Below, piece after piece: positions 41,326 to 50,827 of a stretch of 64,000 bases of DNA (the stretch's first letter is position 1; every line of letters starts with the position of its first letter). Source of the stretch: Enterobacter_D sp963521185 (GTDB lineage: Bacteria > Pseudomonadota > Gammaproteobacteria > Enterobacterales > Enterobacteriaceae); the NCBI GenBank assembly GCA_963521185.1, contig CAUQTV010000001.1, positions 558,001 to 622,000 of the forward strand. The letters run 5' to 3'. The position numbers were made by a program, and so were the translations under genes. Below the pieces are notes generated by a model. It was not told the DNA's origin, made no database searches, and saw only the letters and a program-made list of their open reading frames with translations.

Positions 41326-41604
41326 ATGAAACGCAAAAACGCGTCGTTACTCGGTAATGCGCTGATGATTTTAGGGCTGGTGGTGATGGTGGTCGGCGTG
41401 GCTTACTCCATTTTAAACCAGCTTCCGCAGTTTCACCTGCCGCAATTTTTTGCCCACGGTGCCATTTTAAGCATCTTTGTCGGCGCCATTCTTTGGCTGG
41501 CGGGTGCGCGCATCGGCGGGCATGAGCAGGTGTGCGACAAATACTGGTGGGTACGCCATTACGACAAGCGCTGCCGTCGCGACCAGAATCAGCGCCACAG
41601 TTAA
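41326..41604 (+). CDS. ychH: YchH, small stress-induced membrane protein
   Basis: 92 residues, two hydrophobic segments (about 9-29 ALMILGLVVMVVGVAYSIL, and 45-61 GAILSIFVGAILWLAGA) with a basic C-terminus (DKRCRRDQNQ). Same gene and position as E. coli ychH, reported to respond to cadmium, peroxide and acid. GGAGGTGACAT precedes the ATG; divergent from pth. Confidence 0.92.
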   Translation: MKRKNASLLGNALMILGLVVMVVGVAYSILNQLPQFHLPQFFAHGAILSIFVGAILWLAGARIGGHEQVCDKYWWVRHYDKRCRRDQNQRHS

Positions 41605-41623
41605 CCCCCTCGCTTTACAGATT

Positions 41624-41654
41624 AACGGCTCCACGAGGGAGCCGTTTTGCTTCA
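41624..41654 (+). terminator. Terminator of ychH
   Basis: AACGGCTCC (41624-41632), loop ACGAG, GGAGCCGTT (41638-41646), then TTGCTTCATTTT. Its 3' half, GGAGCCGTTTTGCTTCA (41638-41654), is repeated exactly at 41778-41794, on the other side of a REP element. Confidence 0.75.
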
Positions 41655-41659
41655 TTTTC

Positions 41660-41748
41660 GTAGGCCGGGTCAGGCGTAAGCCGCCACCCGGCGAAAGGTT
41701 GGAGTCAATCGCCAGAATGCCCGGCGGCGCTACGCTTGCAGGGCCTAC
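41660..41748. repeat. REP/BIME-like element between ychH and dauA
   Basis: GTAGGCC ... GGCCTAC borders with internal GCCGGGTCAGGCG and GCCCGGCGGCGC halves; closely similar to the element at 3989-4075. It lies between two exact 17-bp direct repeats (41638-41654 and 41778-41794), so the DNA between them looks inserted. Confidence 0.8.
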
Positions 41749-41791
41749 AACAGCCGAAAACCCAATACCCAACCGAAGGAGCCGTTTTGCT

Positions 41792-43471
41792 TCAGATGTC
41801 CGCCAGCGCGGCGTTTCTGTCTGGGTAGAATGACAGGCGTCCAGGAATGGGGGCAACACCCGCGCGCGCCATGGTGCGCAGCGGCTGAAACTCCAGATTA
41901 CTCACCCGCAGTTCGCAGCCTTCCGGCAGACGCTGCACAAAGCGTTGAAACGCATCCAGCCCACCCGCGTCCAGCACCGGTACCGCGTCGCACTTGAGCA
42001 CCACAATACACTTGCCCGCGAGTCGCGATTCCAGATCGCTAAACAGCCCTTCGGCGGCGGCAAAGAACAGCGGACCAATCACCCGCAGCACCAGCACATC
42101 GTCTGGCACCTCTACGTTTACCGGGGCGAGGCGCGTCATGCGGGCGATGCGGCGCATAAACAGCAGCGACGCCAGCACAATACCGACGCTGATGGCGATC
42201 ACCATGTCGAACAGCACGGTCAGCGACATGCAGATTAACAGCACGATAATGTCGTCTTTCGGGCCACGGCGCAGCAGGTTAACCACCTTGTGCGCTTCGC
42301 TCATGTTCCACGCCACCATCAACAGCAGCGCAGCCATGGCCGACAGCGGCAGCCACGACAGCAGCGGGGCGAGGATCAGCAGCGCGAGGATCACAAGCCC
42401 GGCGTGCACCACGGCGGAAATGGGTGAGGTGGCCCCGGCGCGTACGTTAGCGGCTGAGCGCGCAATGGCGGCAGTGGCTGTGATACCGCCGAAGAACGGC
42501 GCAATCAGATTGCCCAGCCCCTGGCCTATCAGCTCGCTGTTGGCTTTGTGACGCGTGCCGGTCATGCCGTCGAGCACCACTGCGCAGAGCAGCGACTCGA
42601 TCGCGCCGAGCATTGCCATTGAGAACGCCGCCGGTAAAAGGGCCTGCAACGACGCCCAGCTCAGTGTAAAGCTGGAGCCGGGCATCTCCCACGGCAGCAC
42701 CAGTTGCGGCAGCAATTGCGGAATGCCGTTGCCCTGGCTGCCATCGGCGAGCAGATAATGAAACTGCGAGCCGATGGTCGCCACCTGACCCCCCAGCAGA
42801 TTCACCAGCATCATCACCGCGCAGCCCAGCAGCAGCGCCGGTAAATGACCCGGCAGACGGATGCCGAGGCGCGGCCAGAGGATCAGCGTGCCCAGCGTGA
42901 CGACACCAATCGCCGCATCGCCAAGGTTCGCGCTTGGCAGCGCCATCGCCAGCGCACCCACTTTTTGCAGATAGTGTTCCGGCACATGCGTGAGTTGCAG
43001 GCCGAGAAAGTCCTTAATTTGCATGGTGCCGATGGTGATGCCGATCCCGGAGGTAAAGCCCAGCGTGACCGACAGCGGAATGTATTCGATTAAGCGCCCA
43101 AACCGGGCGAGGCCGAACAGCACCAGAAACAGGCCGGACATCAGCGTGGCGACCAGCAACCCCGCGAGGCCAAACTGTTGCGAAACGGGGTAGAGGATCA
43201 CCACAAACGCGGCGGTCGGGCCGGAGACGCTAAAGCGTGAGCCGCCGGACAGCGCAATAACAATCCCGGCGACCGCCGAGGTGTAAAGTCCGTACTGTGG
43301 CGCAACGCCGCTGCCAATCGCCAGCGCCATCGCTAGCGGAATGGCGATAATGCCGACGGTGATCCCGGCGATCAGGTCGCGGGTAAAGCGCGACAGGGTG
43401 TACTTCTCTTTCCAGCAAGCGTCGATAAGGGCGCGAAAAGGCAAAACATCAGAGGACGTTAATTTTTTCAC
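41792..43471 (-). CDS. dauA: C4-dicarboxylate/SulP (SLC26) transporter DauA
   Basis: 559 residues. About 12-14 membrane helices with SulP signatures (RFTRDLIAGITVGIIAIPLAMALAI; SVSGPTAAFVVILYPV), and a cytoplasmic STAS domain (about 435-550; VLRVIGPLFFAAAEGLFSDLE ... DAVPVLDAGGLDAF). In E. coli this protein takes up succinate at acidic pH. The stop codon lies inside a duplicated 17-bp segment next to a REP element. Confidence 0.94.
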   Translation of the reverse strand: MKKLTSSDVLPFRALIDACWKEKYTLSRFTRDLIAGITVGIIAIPLAMALAIGSGVAPQYGLYTSAVAGIVIALSGGSRFSVSGPTAAFVVILYPVSQQFGLAGLLVATLMSGLFLVLFGLARFGRLIEYIPLSVTLGFTSGIGITIGTMQIKDFLGLQLTHVPEHYLQKVGALAMALPSANLGDAAIGVVTLGTLILWPRLGIRLPGHLPALLLGCAVMMLVNLLGGQVATIGSQFHYLLADGSQGNGIPQLLPQLVLPWEMPGSSFTLSWASLQALLPAAFSMAMLGAIESLLCAVVLDGMTGTRHKANSELIGQGLGNLIAPFFGGITATAAIARSAANVRAGATSPISAVVHAGLVILALLILAPLLSWLPLSAMAALLLMVAWNMSEAHKVVNLLRRGPKDDIIVLLICMSLTVLFDMVIAISVGIVLASLLFMRRIARMTRLAPVNVEVPDDVLVLRVIGPLFFAAAEGLFSDLESRLAGKCIVVLKCDAVPVLDAGGLDAFQRFVQRLPEGCELRVSNLEFQPLRTMARAGVAPIPGRLSFYPDRNAALADI

Positions 43472-43560
43472 AATGAGCGGTCATCCGTGCGGGAGTCATC
43501 ATTATTATGAATAAATGATGATGGATGTATAAATCATACAAATAAGATTCACAGACAAAA

Positions 43561-43582
43561 AAACCCGCCGCAGCGGGTTTTT
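43561..43582 (-). terminator. Terminator of prs
   Basis: AAACCCGC-CGCA-GCGGGTTT with A and T runs on either side; on the minus strand it ends the lolB-ispE-prs transcription unit. Confidence 0.88.
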
Positions 43583-43595
43583 ACGCTGTGTCCGA

Positions 43596-44543
43596 TTAAT
43601 GCTCGAACATAGCAGAGATGGATTCTTCGTTGCTGATACGACGAATCGCTTCGGCCAGCATACCTGACAACGTCAGAGTACGAACGTTTGGCAGAGATTT
43701 AATCTCGTCGGTCAATGGAATGGTGTCGCAGACGACCACTTCATCAATGACGGAATTGCGCAGGTTGTTCGCCGCATTGCCTGAGAAAATCGGGTGCGTC
43801 GCGTAAGCAAATACGCGTTTTGCACCACGCTCTTTCAGCGCTTCTGCCGCTTTACACAGCGTACCACCGGTATCGATCATATCGTCAACCAGCACGCAGT
43901 CGCGGCCCGCCACGTCACCAATAATATGCATGACCTGAGAGACGTTAGCGCGCGGACGGCGTTTGTCGATAATCGCCATGTCGGTATCGTTAAGCAGTTT
44001 AGCAATCGCACGTGCACGAACCACGCCGCCGATGTCTGGAGAAACCACAATCGGGTTATCCAGATTCAGTTGCAGCATGTCTTCGAGCAGAATGGGGCTA
44101 CCAAACACGTTATCAACCGGTACGTCAAAGAAGCCCTGGATCTGTTCAGCATGCAGGTCAACGGTCAGTACACGGTCAACGCCTACGCTTGACAGGAAAT
44201 CGGCGACAACTTTCGCGGTGATGGGTACACGCGCAGAACGCACACGGCGGTCCTGACGAGCATAGCCAAAGTAAGGGATTACAGCGGTGATACGGCCTGC
44301 GGAAGCACGGCGCAGCGCATCAACCATAACAACCAACTCCATCAGGTTGTCATTGGTGGGAGCACAAGTGGACTGGATGATGAAAATATCACCACCGCGT
44401 ACATTTTCGTTAATTTGTACGCTGACTTCGCCGTCGCTAAAGCGACCTACAGCGGCGTCGCCGAGGGAAGTGTACAGGCGGTTGGCAATACGTTGTGCTA
44501 GTTCCGGGGTGGCGTTACCAGCAAAAAGCTTCATATCAGGCAC
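43596..44543 (-). CDS. prs: Ribose-phosphate pyrophosphokinase
   Basis: 315 residues from GTG 44543, the E. coli start (PDMKLFAGNATPELA); the frame is open further upstream, but this start gives the conserved length. Nearly identical to E. coli Prs: flexible-loop YARQDRRVRSARVPITAK and PRPP loop VLVDDMIDTGGTLCKAA. Makes PRPP from ribose 5-phosphate and ATP for purine, pyrimidine, NAD, His and Trp synthesis. Confidence 0.97.
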   Translation of the reverse strand: MPDMKLFAGNATPELAQRIANRLYTSLGDAAVGRFSDGEVSVQINENVRGGDIFIIQSTCAPTNDNLMELVVMVDALRRASAGRITAVIPYFGYARQDRRVRSARVPITAKVVADFLSSVGVDRVLTVDLHAEQIQGFFDVPVDNVFGSPILLEDMLQLNLDNPIVVSPDIGGVVRARAIAKLLNDTDMAIIDKRRPRANVSQVMHIIGDVAGRDCVLVDDMIDTGGTLCKAAEALKERGAKRVFAYATHPIFSGNAANNLRNSVIDEVVVCDTIPLTDEIKSLPNVRTLTLSGMLAEAIRRISNEESISAMFEH

Positions 44544-44683
44544 GAGAAGAACCTCAGGCATGCGTCCAGTGGTGGATAGAGTTGCCAAAAACTGTGCGGG
44601 CCAGGCAATAGTCTATCCAGGCGGTGTATTAAAGAGCGCGATGCAACGTCTGGAACAGGGTGACGTTGTCACCGAAACTCAGC

Positions 44684-45538
44684 TTACCCAAACTTAGCGT
44701 GCTTTAAAGGCGAAACGTTTATGCCTCGCGCAACAAAGCCGTTTAGCCAGTCCGGGGCTTGCTCAAGCACCTGACGCGCGCAGGACTCGGTGTCAAATTC
44801 AGCAAAGACACAAGCTCCTGTGCCAGTCAGGCGCGACGGCGCGTATTCTAACAGCCAGGAAAGCGCCGCATCAACCTCGCGAAAACGTTTTCTTGCGATA
44901 ACCTCGCAATCGTTGCTGAATTCACAATTTAGTAACGTATTTATTGATCTTTTTGGGGTATTGCGAGGCAGCTCCGGGTCTTTAAAAATAACCGGCGTTG
45001 GAATGCTCACCCCAGGGTGCACCACCAGGTACCATTTTTCTGGTGGATCGACCGGGGTTAACACCTCGCCGACGCCCTCGGCAAAGGCCGCGTGACCCCG
45101 CACAAACACCGGCACATCGGCACCAAGCCGCAGCCCAAGCGTGGCCAGTTCATCAACCGACAGCCCGCAGCGCCACAGCGCATTAAGCGCTACCAGCACC
45201 GTGGCCGCGTTTGACGAGCCGCCGCCCAGTCCGCCGCCCATCGGCAGGCGCTTATCGATGGCGATATCTGCGCCGCTGCCCGCAGGCAGGCAGTCGCGCT
45301 GGGTTGCTGCGTCCATCAGCAGACGCGCGGCGCGCACAATCAGGTTCTCTTCATCGGGCACGCCGTCAATGGGCGTCAGCAGGCGGATAACCCCGTCGCG
45401 ACGCGGAGTGATGCGCAGCGTGTCACCGTAATCGAGAAACTGGAACAGCGTCTGCAACTCGTGGTAACCGTCGCTACGCTGGCCGTTAATATAAAGAAAC
45501 AGGTTTAGTTTTGCCGGGGCGGGCCACTGGGTCATCAT
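44684..45538 (-). CDS. ispE: 4-diphosphocytidyl-2-C-methyl-D-erythritol kinase
   Basis: 284 residues, GHMP kinase: WPAPAKLNLFLYI at the N-terminus, P-loop LPMGGGLGGGSSNAATVLVALN and C-terminal SRLTGTGACVFAEF. Fourth enzyme of the MEP isoprenoid pathway. Its start shares one base with the lolB stop (TAATG), so translation is coupled. Confidence 0.97.
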   Translation of the reverse strand: MMTQWPAPAKLNLFLYINGQRSDGYHELQTLFQFLDYGDTLRITPRRDGVIRLLTPIDGVPDEENLIVRAARLLMDAATQRDCLPAGSGADIAIDKRLPMGGGLGGGSSNAATVLVALNALWRCGLSVDELATLGLRLGADVPVFVRGHAAFAEGVGEVLTPVDPPEKWYLVVHPGVSIPTPVIFKDPELPRNTPKRSINTLLNCEFSNDCEVIARKRFREVDAALSWLLEYAPSRLTGTGACVFAEFDTESCARQVLEQAPDWLNGFVARGINVSPLKHAKFG

Positions 45539-46158
45539 TATTTTACGATCCAGTTGTCCATTTTCAGTTTGATGCGCTGCCCGTCCTGCGTCAGTTCCAG
45601 GCTCGACGGCAGCGTCGGTTTGGTTTTCTCGTCATAGCCGCTGTAGGTCACATGCCAGGTTTTGCCGTTCTGGGTGTAGTTCAGCTCGCTCAGACGATAC
45701 TGACCGTCGAGTTTATAGTCGGTCGCCTGGCCGGGCAGGCCGAGGATCCACTGGCGCAGGCTGTTGAGCGGAATCGGCATGCCGGTCAGTTTGCCCATCA
45801 TCTCTTCGGCGTCGGTCGCGGTGTATTTCTGGCCTTTATTGTCGGTCAGCTGTACCGAGCCGGGGCTGGCTTTTAACTCAAGTTCGGTGCTGCCGAGTGG
45901 GTTTGTCAACAGCAGGCGGTAATTGTCCTGCCCCGTTTGCTGCCAGAAGAAGCGGGCATACACTTTTTGCGCATCCGAAAGATAAGCAAACGCGCCGCGC
46001 GTCTGGTACTGGCTCAGATTGCGCACTTCGGCCTGATGCTGTTGCCACTGCGGTGAATCCGGGCTTTTCCCGGGACCTTTGGGGGTTGAGACGCAGGCGG
46101 TCAGAACAAGGCTTGCGAGGGGCAGAAGGCGGAGCAGTCGAGAATCAGGTAACATCAT
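45538..46158 (-). CDS. lolB: Outer-membrane lipoprotein receptor LolB
   Basis: 206 residues. Signal peptide with lipobox LTAC (Cys22), then the LolB fold (QTRGAFAYLSDAQKVYARFFWQQ; LLLTNPLGSTELEL; MPIPLNSLRQWILGLPG). Receives lipoproteins from LolA and inserts them into the outer membrane. Divergent from hemA; first gene of lolB-ispE-prs. Confidence 0.96.
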   Translation of the reverse strand: MMLPDSRLLRLLPLASLVLTACVSTPKGPGKSPDSPQWQQHQAEVRNLSQYQTRGAFAYLSDAQKVYARFFWQQTGQDNYRLLLTNPLGSTELELKASPGSVQLTDNKGQKYTATDAEEMMGKLTGMPIPLNSLRQWILGLPGQATDYKLDGQYRLSELNYTQNGKTWHVTYSGYDEKTKPTLPSSLELTQDGQRIKLKMDNWIVK

Positions 46159-46359
46159 AGTGGTGACAAATCCTTGAGTTACATTGCAGTTATAATCGTT
46201 AATGCTAGCGCCGCGTGCGCACAGCGTCTACGTTCAAGTTGTCTTAAATCATTAAATTACCAATTACTCCAAAAGGGGGCACTCTCTTTTATTGACCCGG
46301 CTCATCCTGTATGATGCGCTCAGACTAACCTTATCAACGCTGGTACTACTCCCGCTGAC

Positions 46360-47616
46360 ATGACCCTTTTAGCGCTCGGCATCAACCACAAAACGGCCCC
46401 TGTTTCGCTGCGAGAACGCGTTGCGTTTGCGCCGGACACGCTCGACCAGGCGCTGGAAAGCCTGCTGGCGCAGCCCATGGTGCAGGGCGGTGTGGTGCTG
46501 TCGACGTGTAACCGGACCGAGCTTTATCTCAGTGTAGAAGAGCAGGACGATTTGCAGGAAGGGCTGATCCGCTGGCTGTGTGATTACCATCATCTCAATG
46601 AAGATGAGCTGCGTAAAAGCCTCTACTGGCATCAGGATAACAACGCCGTCAGCCATCTGATGCGCGTCGCCAGCGGGCTTGATTCGCTGGTACTCGGTGA
46701 GCCGCAGATTCTGGGTCAGGTGAAAAAGGCCTTTGCGGATTCCAGCCGTGGGCATTTGAATGCCAGCGAGCTGGAGCGCATGTTCCAGAAATCTTTCTCC
46801 GTGGCCAAGCGTGTGCGCACGGAAACGGACATTGGTGCCAGCGCCGTGTCTGTCGCCTTTGCCGCCTGCACGCTGGCGCGTCAAATCTTCGAATCCTTAT
46901 CGACCGTTACCGTGCTGCTGGTGGGCGCGGGTGAAACCATTGAACTGGTGGCCCGTCATCTGCGCGAGCATAAAGTGCAGAAGATGATCATCGCCAACCG
47001 CACGCGGGAACGCGCGCAGGTGCTGGCGGATGAAGTCGGGGCGGAAGTGATTTCGTTAAGCGACATCGACGCGCGCTTAAAAGACGCCGACATTATTATC
47101 AGCTCTACCGCCAGCCCGCTGCCGATTATCGGTAAAGGCATGGTTGAGCGCGCGCTTAAATCCCGCCGTAATCAGCCGATGCTGCTGGTGGATATCGCGG
47201 TACCGCGCGACGTAGAGCCTGAAGTCAGTAAACTGGCGAACGCCTATCTTTACAGCGTTGACGATCTGCAAAGCATTATTTCGCACAACCTTGCGCAGCG
47301 TAAAGCCGCCGCCGTGGAAGCCGAAACCATTGTTGAGCAAGAGACCAGCGAGTTTATGGCCTGGCTGCGTGCGCAAAGCGCCAGCGAGACGATTCGTGAA
47401 TACCGCAGTCAGTCCGAGTTTGTGCGTGATGAACTGACGGCGAAAGCCCTCGCGGCCCTTCAACAGGGCGGTGATGCGCAAGCCATTATGCAGGATCTGG
47501 CGTGGAAACTGACCAACCGCTTGATCCACGCACCAACCAAATCTCTTCAGCAGGCCGCCCGTGACGGGGATGACGATCGCCTGCATATTCTGCGCAACAG
47601 CCTCGGGCTGGAGTAG
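46360..47616 (+). CDS. hemA: Glutamyl-tRNA reductase
   Basis: 418 residues as in E. coli. Catalytic Cys50 in VLSTCNRTELY, LGEPQILGQVK, NADPH-binding VLLVGAGETIELVARHL and a dimerisation tail. First step of heme synthesis from glutamyl-tRNA. The degradation-prone N-terminus (MTLLALGINHKTAPVSLRE), through which heme and FtsY/SRP-linked regulation act in enterobacteria, is conserved. prfA follows 41 bp downstream. Confidence 0.97.
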   Translation: MTLLALGINHKTAPVSLRERVAFAPDTLDQALESLLAQPMVQGGVVLSTCNRTELYLSVEEQDDLQEGLIRWLCDYHHLNEDELRKSLYWHQDNNAVSHLMRVASGLDSLVLGEPQILGQVKKAFADSSRGHLNASELERMFQKSFSVAKRVRTETDIGASAVSVAFAACTLARQIFESLSTVTVLLVGAGETIELVARHLREHKVQKMIIANRTRERAQVLADEVGAEVISLSDIDARLKDADIIISSTASPLPIIGKGMVERALKSRRNQPMLLVDIAVPRDVEPEVSKLANAYLYSVDDLQSIISHNLAQRKAAAVEAETIVEQETSEFMAWLRAQSASETIREYRSQSEFVRDELTAKALAALQQGGDAQAIMQDLAWKLTNRLIHAPTKSLQQAARDGDDDRLHILRNSLGLE

Positions 47617-47657
47617 CACAACAACCTCTAATAACAGAACAGGGTGCATTTACGCCT

Positions 47658-48740
47658 ATGAAGCCTTCTATCGTTGCCAAACTGGAAGCCCTGCATGAGC
47701 GCCATGAAGAAGTTCAGGCGCTGCTGGGTGATGCGGGAATTATCGCCGACCAGGATCGTTTTCGTGCGTTGTCCCGCGAGTACGCTCAGTTAAGCGATGT
47801 TTCACGCTGCTTTACTGACTGGCGACAGGTTCAGGAAGACATTGAAACCGCGCAGATGATGCTCGACGATCCGGAAATGCGCGACATGGCGCAGGACGAA
47901 CTGCGCGAGCTAAAAGAAAAAATTGAAACGCTGGAGCAGCATTTGCAGGTGCTGTTGCTGCCAAAAGATCCGGACGACGAACGTAACGCGTACCTTGAAG
48001 TGCGTGCCGGTACCGGCGGTGATGAAGCGGCGCTGTTCGCGGGGGATCTGTTCCGCATGTACAGCCGTTACGCAGAAGCACGCCGCTGGCGCGTTGAGAT
48101 CATGAGCGCCAACGAAGGCGAGCATGGCGGCTTCAAAGAGGTGATTGCCAAAGTGAGCGGCGAGGGCGTGTACGGCCGATTGAAATTCGAATCCGGCGGT
48201 CATCGCGTACAGCGCGTACCCGCTACCGAATCCCAGGGGCGTATTCACACCTCCGCCTGCACCGTGGCGCTGATGCCGGAGCTGCCGGAAGCGGAACTGC
48301 CGGACATTAACCCGAGCGATCTGCGTATCGACACCTTCCGCTCCTCGGGCGCAGGCGGTCAGCACGTTAACACCACTGACTCGGCTATCCGTATTACCCA
48401 CCTGCCGACCGGCATTGTGGTGGAGTGCCAGGACGAGCGTTCCCAGCACAAAAACAAAGCCAAAGCGCTATCGGTGCTTGGTTCGCGTATTCGCGCGGCA
48501 GAAATTGCACGTCGCCACCAGGCGGAAGCCTCTACCCGCCGTAACCTGCTGGGCAGCGGCGATCGCAGCGACCGTAACCGCACCTACAACTTCCCGCAGG
48601 GTCGTGTGACCGATCACCGCATCAATCTGACGCTGTACCGTCTGGACGAGGTGATGGAAGGGAAACTGGACATGCTCATTGAGCCGATCGTTCAGGAATA
48701 CCAGGCCGACCAGCTCGCGGCGCTGTCCGAGCAGGATTGA
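47658..48740 (+). CDS. prfA: Peptide chain release factor 1
   Basis: 360 residues. Codon-recognition PxT motif as VPATESQGR (residues 186-194) and the peptidyl-hydrolase GGQ motif in SSGAGGQHVN. Terminates at UAA and UAG. Its stop overlaps the prmC start (TGATG), and prmC methylates the Gln of this GGQ. Confidence 0.97.
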   Translation: MKPSIVAKLEALHERHEEVQALLGDAGIIADQDRFRALSREYAQLSDVSRCFTDWRQVQEDIETAQMMLDDPEMRDMAQDELRELKEKIETLEQHLQVLLLPKDPDDERNAYLEVRAGTGGDEAALFAGDLFRMYSRYAEARRWRVEIMSANEGEHGGFKEVIAKVSGEGVYGRLKFESGGHRVQRVPATESQGRIHTSACTVALMPELPEAELPDINPSDLRIDTFRSSGAGGQHVNTTDSAIRITHLPTGIVVECQDERSQHKNKAKALSVLGSRIRAAEIARRHQAEASTRRNLLGSGDRSDRNRTYNFPQGRVTDHRINLTLYRLDEVMEGKLDMLIEPIVQEYQADQLAALSEQD

Positions 48741-49579
48741 TGGACTATCAGCAGTGGTTGCGTCTTGCCGCACGCCAGTTAGCGGCCAGCGACAGCCCGC
48801 GTCGTGACGCGGAAATTCTGCTCGGCTTTGTCACCGGCAAAGCGCGCACGTTTATTCTGGCGTTCGGCGAAACTCTGCTGACGCCAGAGCAGGCCTCACG
48901 GCTTACCGATCTGCTGGCCCGCCGCGAACAGGGCGAGCCGGTGGCGCATCTGGTGGGCGAACGTGAGTTCTGGTCGCTGCCGCTGTTTGTCTCCCCGGCG
49001 ACGCTGATCCCGCGCCCGGACACCGAGTGTCTGGTCGAGCAGGCGCTGGCCCGCTTACCGGCAGCCTGCTGTCATATTCTGGATCTCGGCACAGGCACCG
49101 GCGCGATTGCCCTGGCGATTGCCAGCGAGCGCCCCGACTGCGCAGTGACGGCGGTCGACAGAATGCCAGGCGCGGTAGAACTCGCCACGCGCAACGCTGA
49201 ACACCTTGGCATTGCCAACGTGACGGTGCGACAAAGCGACTGGTTTGCCGCGCTGGACGGGCAGCAATTTGGCATGATCGTCAGCAACCCGCCCTATATT
49301 GATGAGCAGGATCCGCATTTGCTGTTGGGCGACGTGCGCTTTGAGCCACGCAGCGCGCTGGTGGCGGCCGACGACGGGCTAGCCGATCTGGCGCTGATTA
49401 TTCGCGATGCGCGGCGTTTCCTGCTGCCGGGCGGCTATCTTTTACTGGAGCATGGCTGGCAGCAGGGCAGCGCCGTACGCGCGCTGTTTGCCGCAGCCGG
49501 TTACCAACAGATCGAAACGTGTCGGGATTATGGTGACAACGAGCGGTTAACGCTTGGACGCTTGCCTTTACAGGAGTAA
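48740..49579 (+). CDS. prmC: Release-factor glutamine methyltransferase PrmC
   Basis: 279 residues from ATG 48740. N-terminal helical RF-binding domain, SAM motif I ILDLGTGTGAIALAIA, and the NPPY active site in IVSNPPYIDEQD. N5-methylates the GGQ glutamine of RF1 and RF2. One-base overlap with the prfA stop. Confidence 0.96.
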   Translation: MDYQQWLRLAARQLAASDSPRRDAEILLGFVTGKARTFILAFGETLLTPEQASRLTDLLARREQGEPVAHLVGEREFWSLPLFVSPATLIPRPDTECLVEQALARLPAACCHILDLGTGTGAIALAIASERPDCAVTAVDRMPGAVELATRNAEHLGIANVTVRQSDWFAALDGQQFGMIVSNPPYIDEQDPHLLLGDVRFEPRSALVAADDGLADLALIIRDARRFLLPGGYLLLEHGWQQGSAVRALFAAAGYQQIETCRDYGDNERLTLGRLPLQE

Positions 49580-49584
49580 TAGCA

Positions 49585-49977
49585 ATGAGTGCGTTTAACA
49601 TTCTGATTACGCTGCATCTCGCTTGCGTGGTATCGACCATCAGTTTATTCGTGTTACGTTACTGGTGGCGCTATACCGATAATCCACGGTTATCAATGCG
49701 TTGGGTGCGTATCGTGCCGCATGCGGTGGATACGCTGTTACTCCTGAGCGGGGCAGGTTTAGTTTGGATAACGCACTTCTTACCGTTTACTGTTAGAGGC
49801 GCATGGCTGACTGAGAAGCTGTTTGGCGTTATCATCTACATCGTTTTGGGTTTCATTGCGCTTGGGCGTCGTCGTCCGCGCAGCCAGCAGGCCGGTTTTA
49901 TCGTTTTTCTGCTGGGGCTGGTGGTGCTGTACATCATCATTAAACTCGCCACCACAAAAATACCGTTACTGGGGTAA
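49585..49977 (+). CDS. sirB2: SirB2 family inner-membrane protein
   Basis: 130 residues with four hydrophobic segments, starting MSAFNILITLHLACVVSTIS; same position as ychQ/sirB2 in E. coli. Function not known; the name comes from a Salmonella invasion-regulation locus. It sits 5 bp after prmC and 3 bp before sirB1. Confidence 0.92.
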   Translation: MSAFNILITLHLACVVSTISLFVLRYWWRYTDNPRLSMRWVRIVPHAVDTLLLLSGAGLVWITHFLPFTVRGAWLTEKLFGVIIYIVLGFIALGRRRPRSQQAGFIVFLLGLVVLYIIIKLATTKIPLLG

Positions 49978-49980
49978 GTG

Positions 49981-50790
49981 ATGAGGTCGTTAGCCGATTT
50001 CGAATTTAATAAAGCACCGTTATGCGACGGGATGATCCTCGTGTCGGAACTGATCCGTGAAGATTTCCCCTCGCAGTCGGTGTATGACGAACTGAAAGGG
50101 CTGGTGAGTCTGGCCCGTGAAGAGATTAACCAGGCCAGGCCACAGGACTGGCAGCTGGAAAAACTCGTCGAACTGTTTTACGGCGAATGGGGATTTACGG
50201 ACACGCGCGGCGTTTACCGCCTGTCGGATGCGCTATGGCTGGACCAGGTGCTGAAAAACCGCCAGGGCAGCGCGGTGTCGCTGGGGGCGATCCTGCTGTG
50301 GGTGGCTGACCAGCTCGACATTCCGCTGGTACCGGTGATTTTCCCGACGCAGCTGATTCTACGCGCGGAGTGGCTCGACGGCGAAATGTGGCTGATCAAC
50401 CCGTTCAACGGCGATACGCTGGATGAACACACGCTGGAAGTCTGGCTGAAAGGCAACATTAGCCCGGTGGCGGAGCTGTTTAACGAAGATCTCGATGAGG
50501 CCGACAACGCCGAGGTGATCCGTAAACTGCTGGATACGCTAAAGTCGGCGCTGATGGAAGAGCAGCAGATGGAGCTGGCCCTGCGTGCCAGCGAAGCGCT
50601 GTTGCAGTTCAATCCGGAAGATCCCTATGAAATTCGCGACCGTGGCCTGATTTACGCCCAGCTGGACTGCGACCATGTCGCGCTCCACGATTTGAGCTAT
50701 TTTGTTGAGCAGTGCCCGGAAGATCCGATAAGCGAAATGATCCGCGCGCAGATCACTAACATTGCGCATAAACAGATTACGCTTCATTAA
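49981..50790 (+). CDS. sirB1: SirB1 family protein (transglutaminase-like/TPR)
   Basis: 269 residues from ATG 49981 (a GTG directly before is less likely; E. coli has 269). The N-terminal half is a transglutaminase-like domain (YRLSDALWLDQVLKNRQGSAVSLG; WLINPFNGDTL), the C-terminal half helical TPR-like (ALRASEALLQFNPEDPYEIRDRGLIY). Function unproven. In the prfA-prmC-sirB2-sirB1-kdsA row. Confidence 0.93.
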   Translation: MRSLADFEFNKAPLCDGMILVSELIREDFPSQSVYDELKGLVSLAREEINQARPQDWQLEKLVELFYGEWGFTDTRGVYRLSDALWLDQVLKNRQGSAVSLGAILLWVADQLDIPLVPVIFPTQLILRAEWLDGEMWLINPFNGDTLDEHTLEVWLKGNISPVAELFNEDLDEADNAEVIRKLLDTLKSALMEEQQMELALRASEALLQFNPEDPYEIRDRGLIYAQLDCDHVALHDLSYFVEQCPEDPISEMIRAQITNIAHKQITLH

Positions 50791-50827
50791 CCAAATAATT
50801 CTGATTTAAACCTGATAAGGCGATCCT

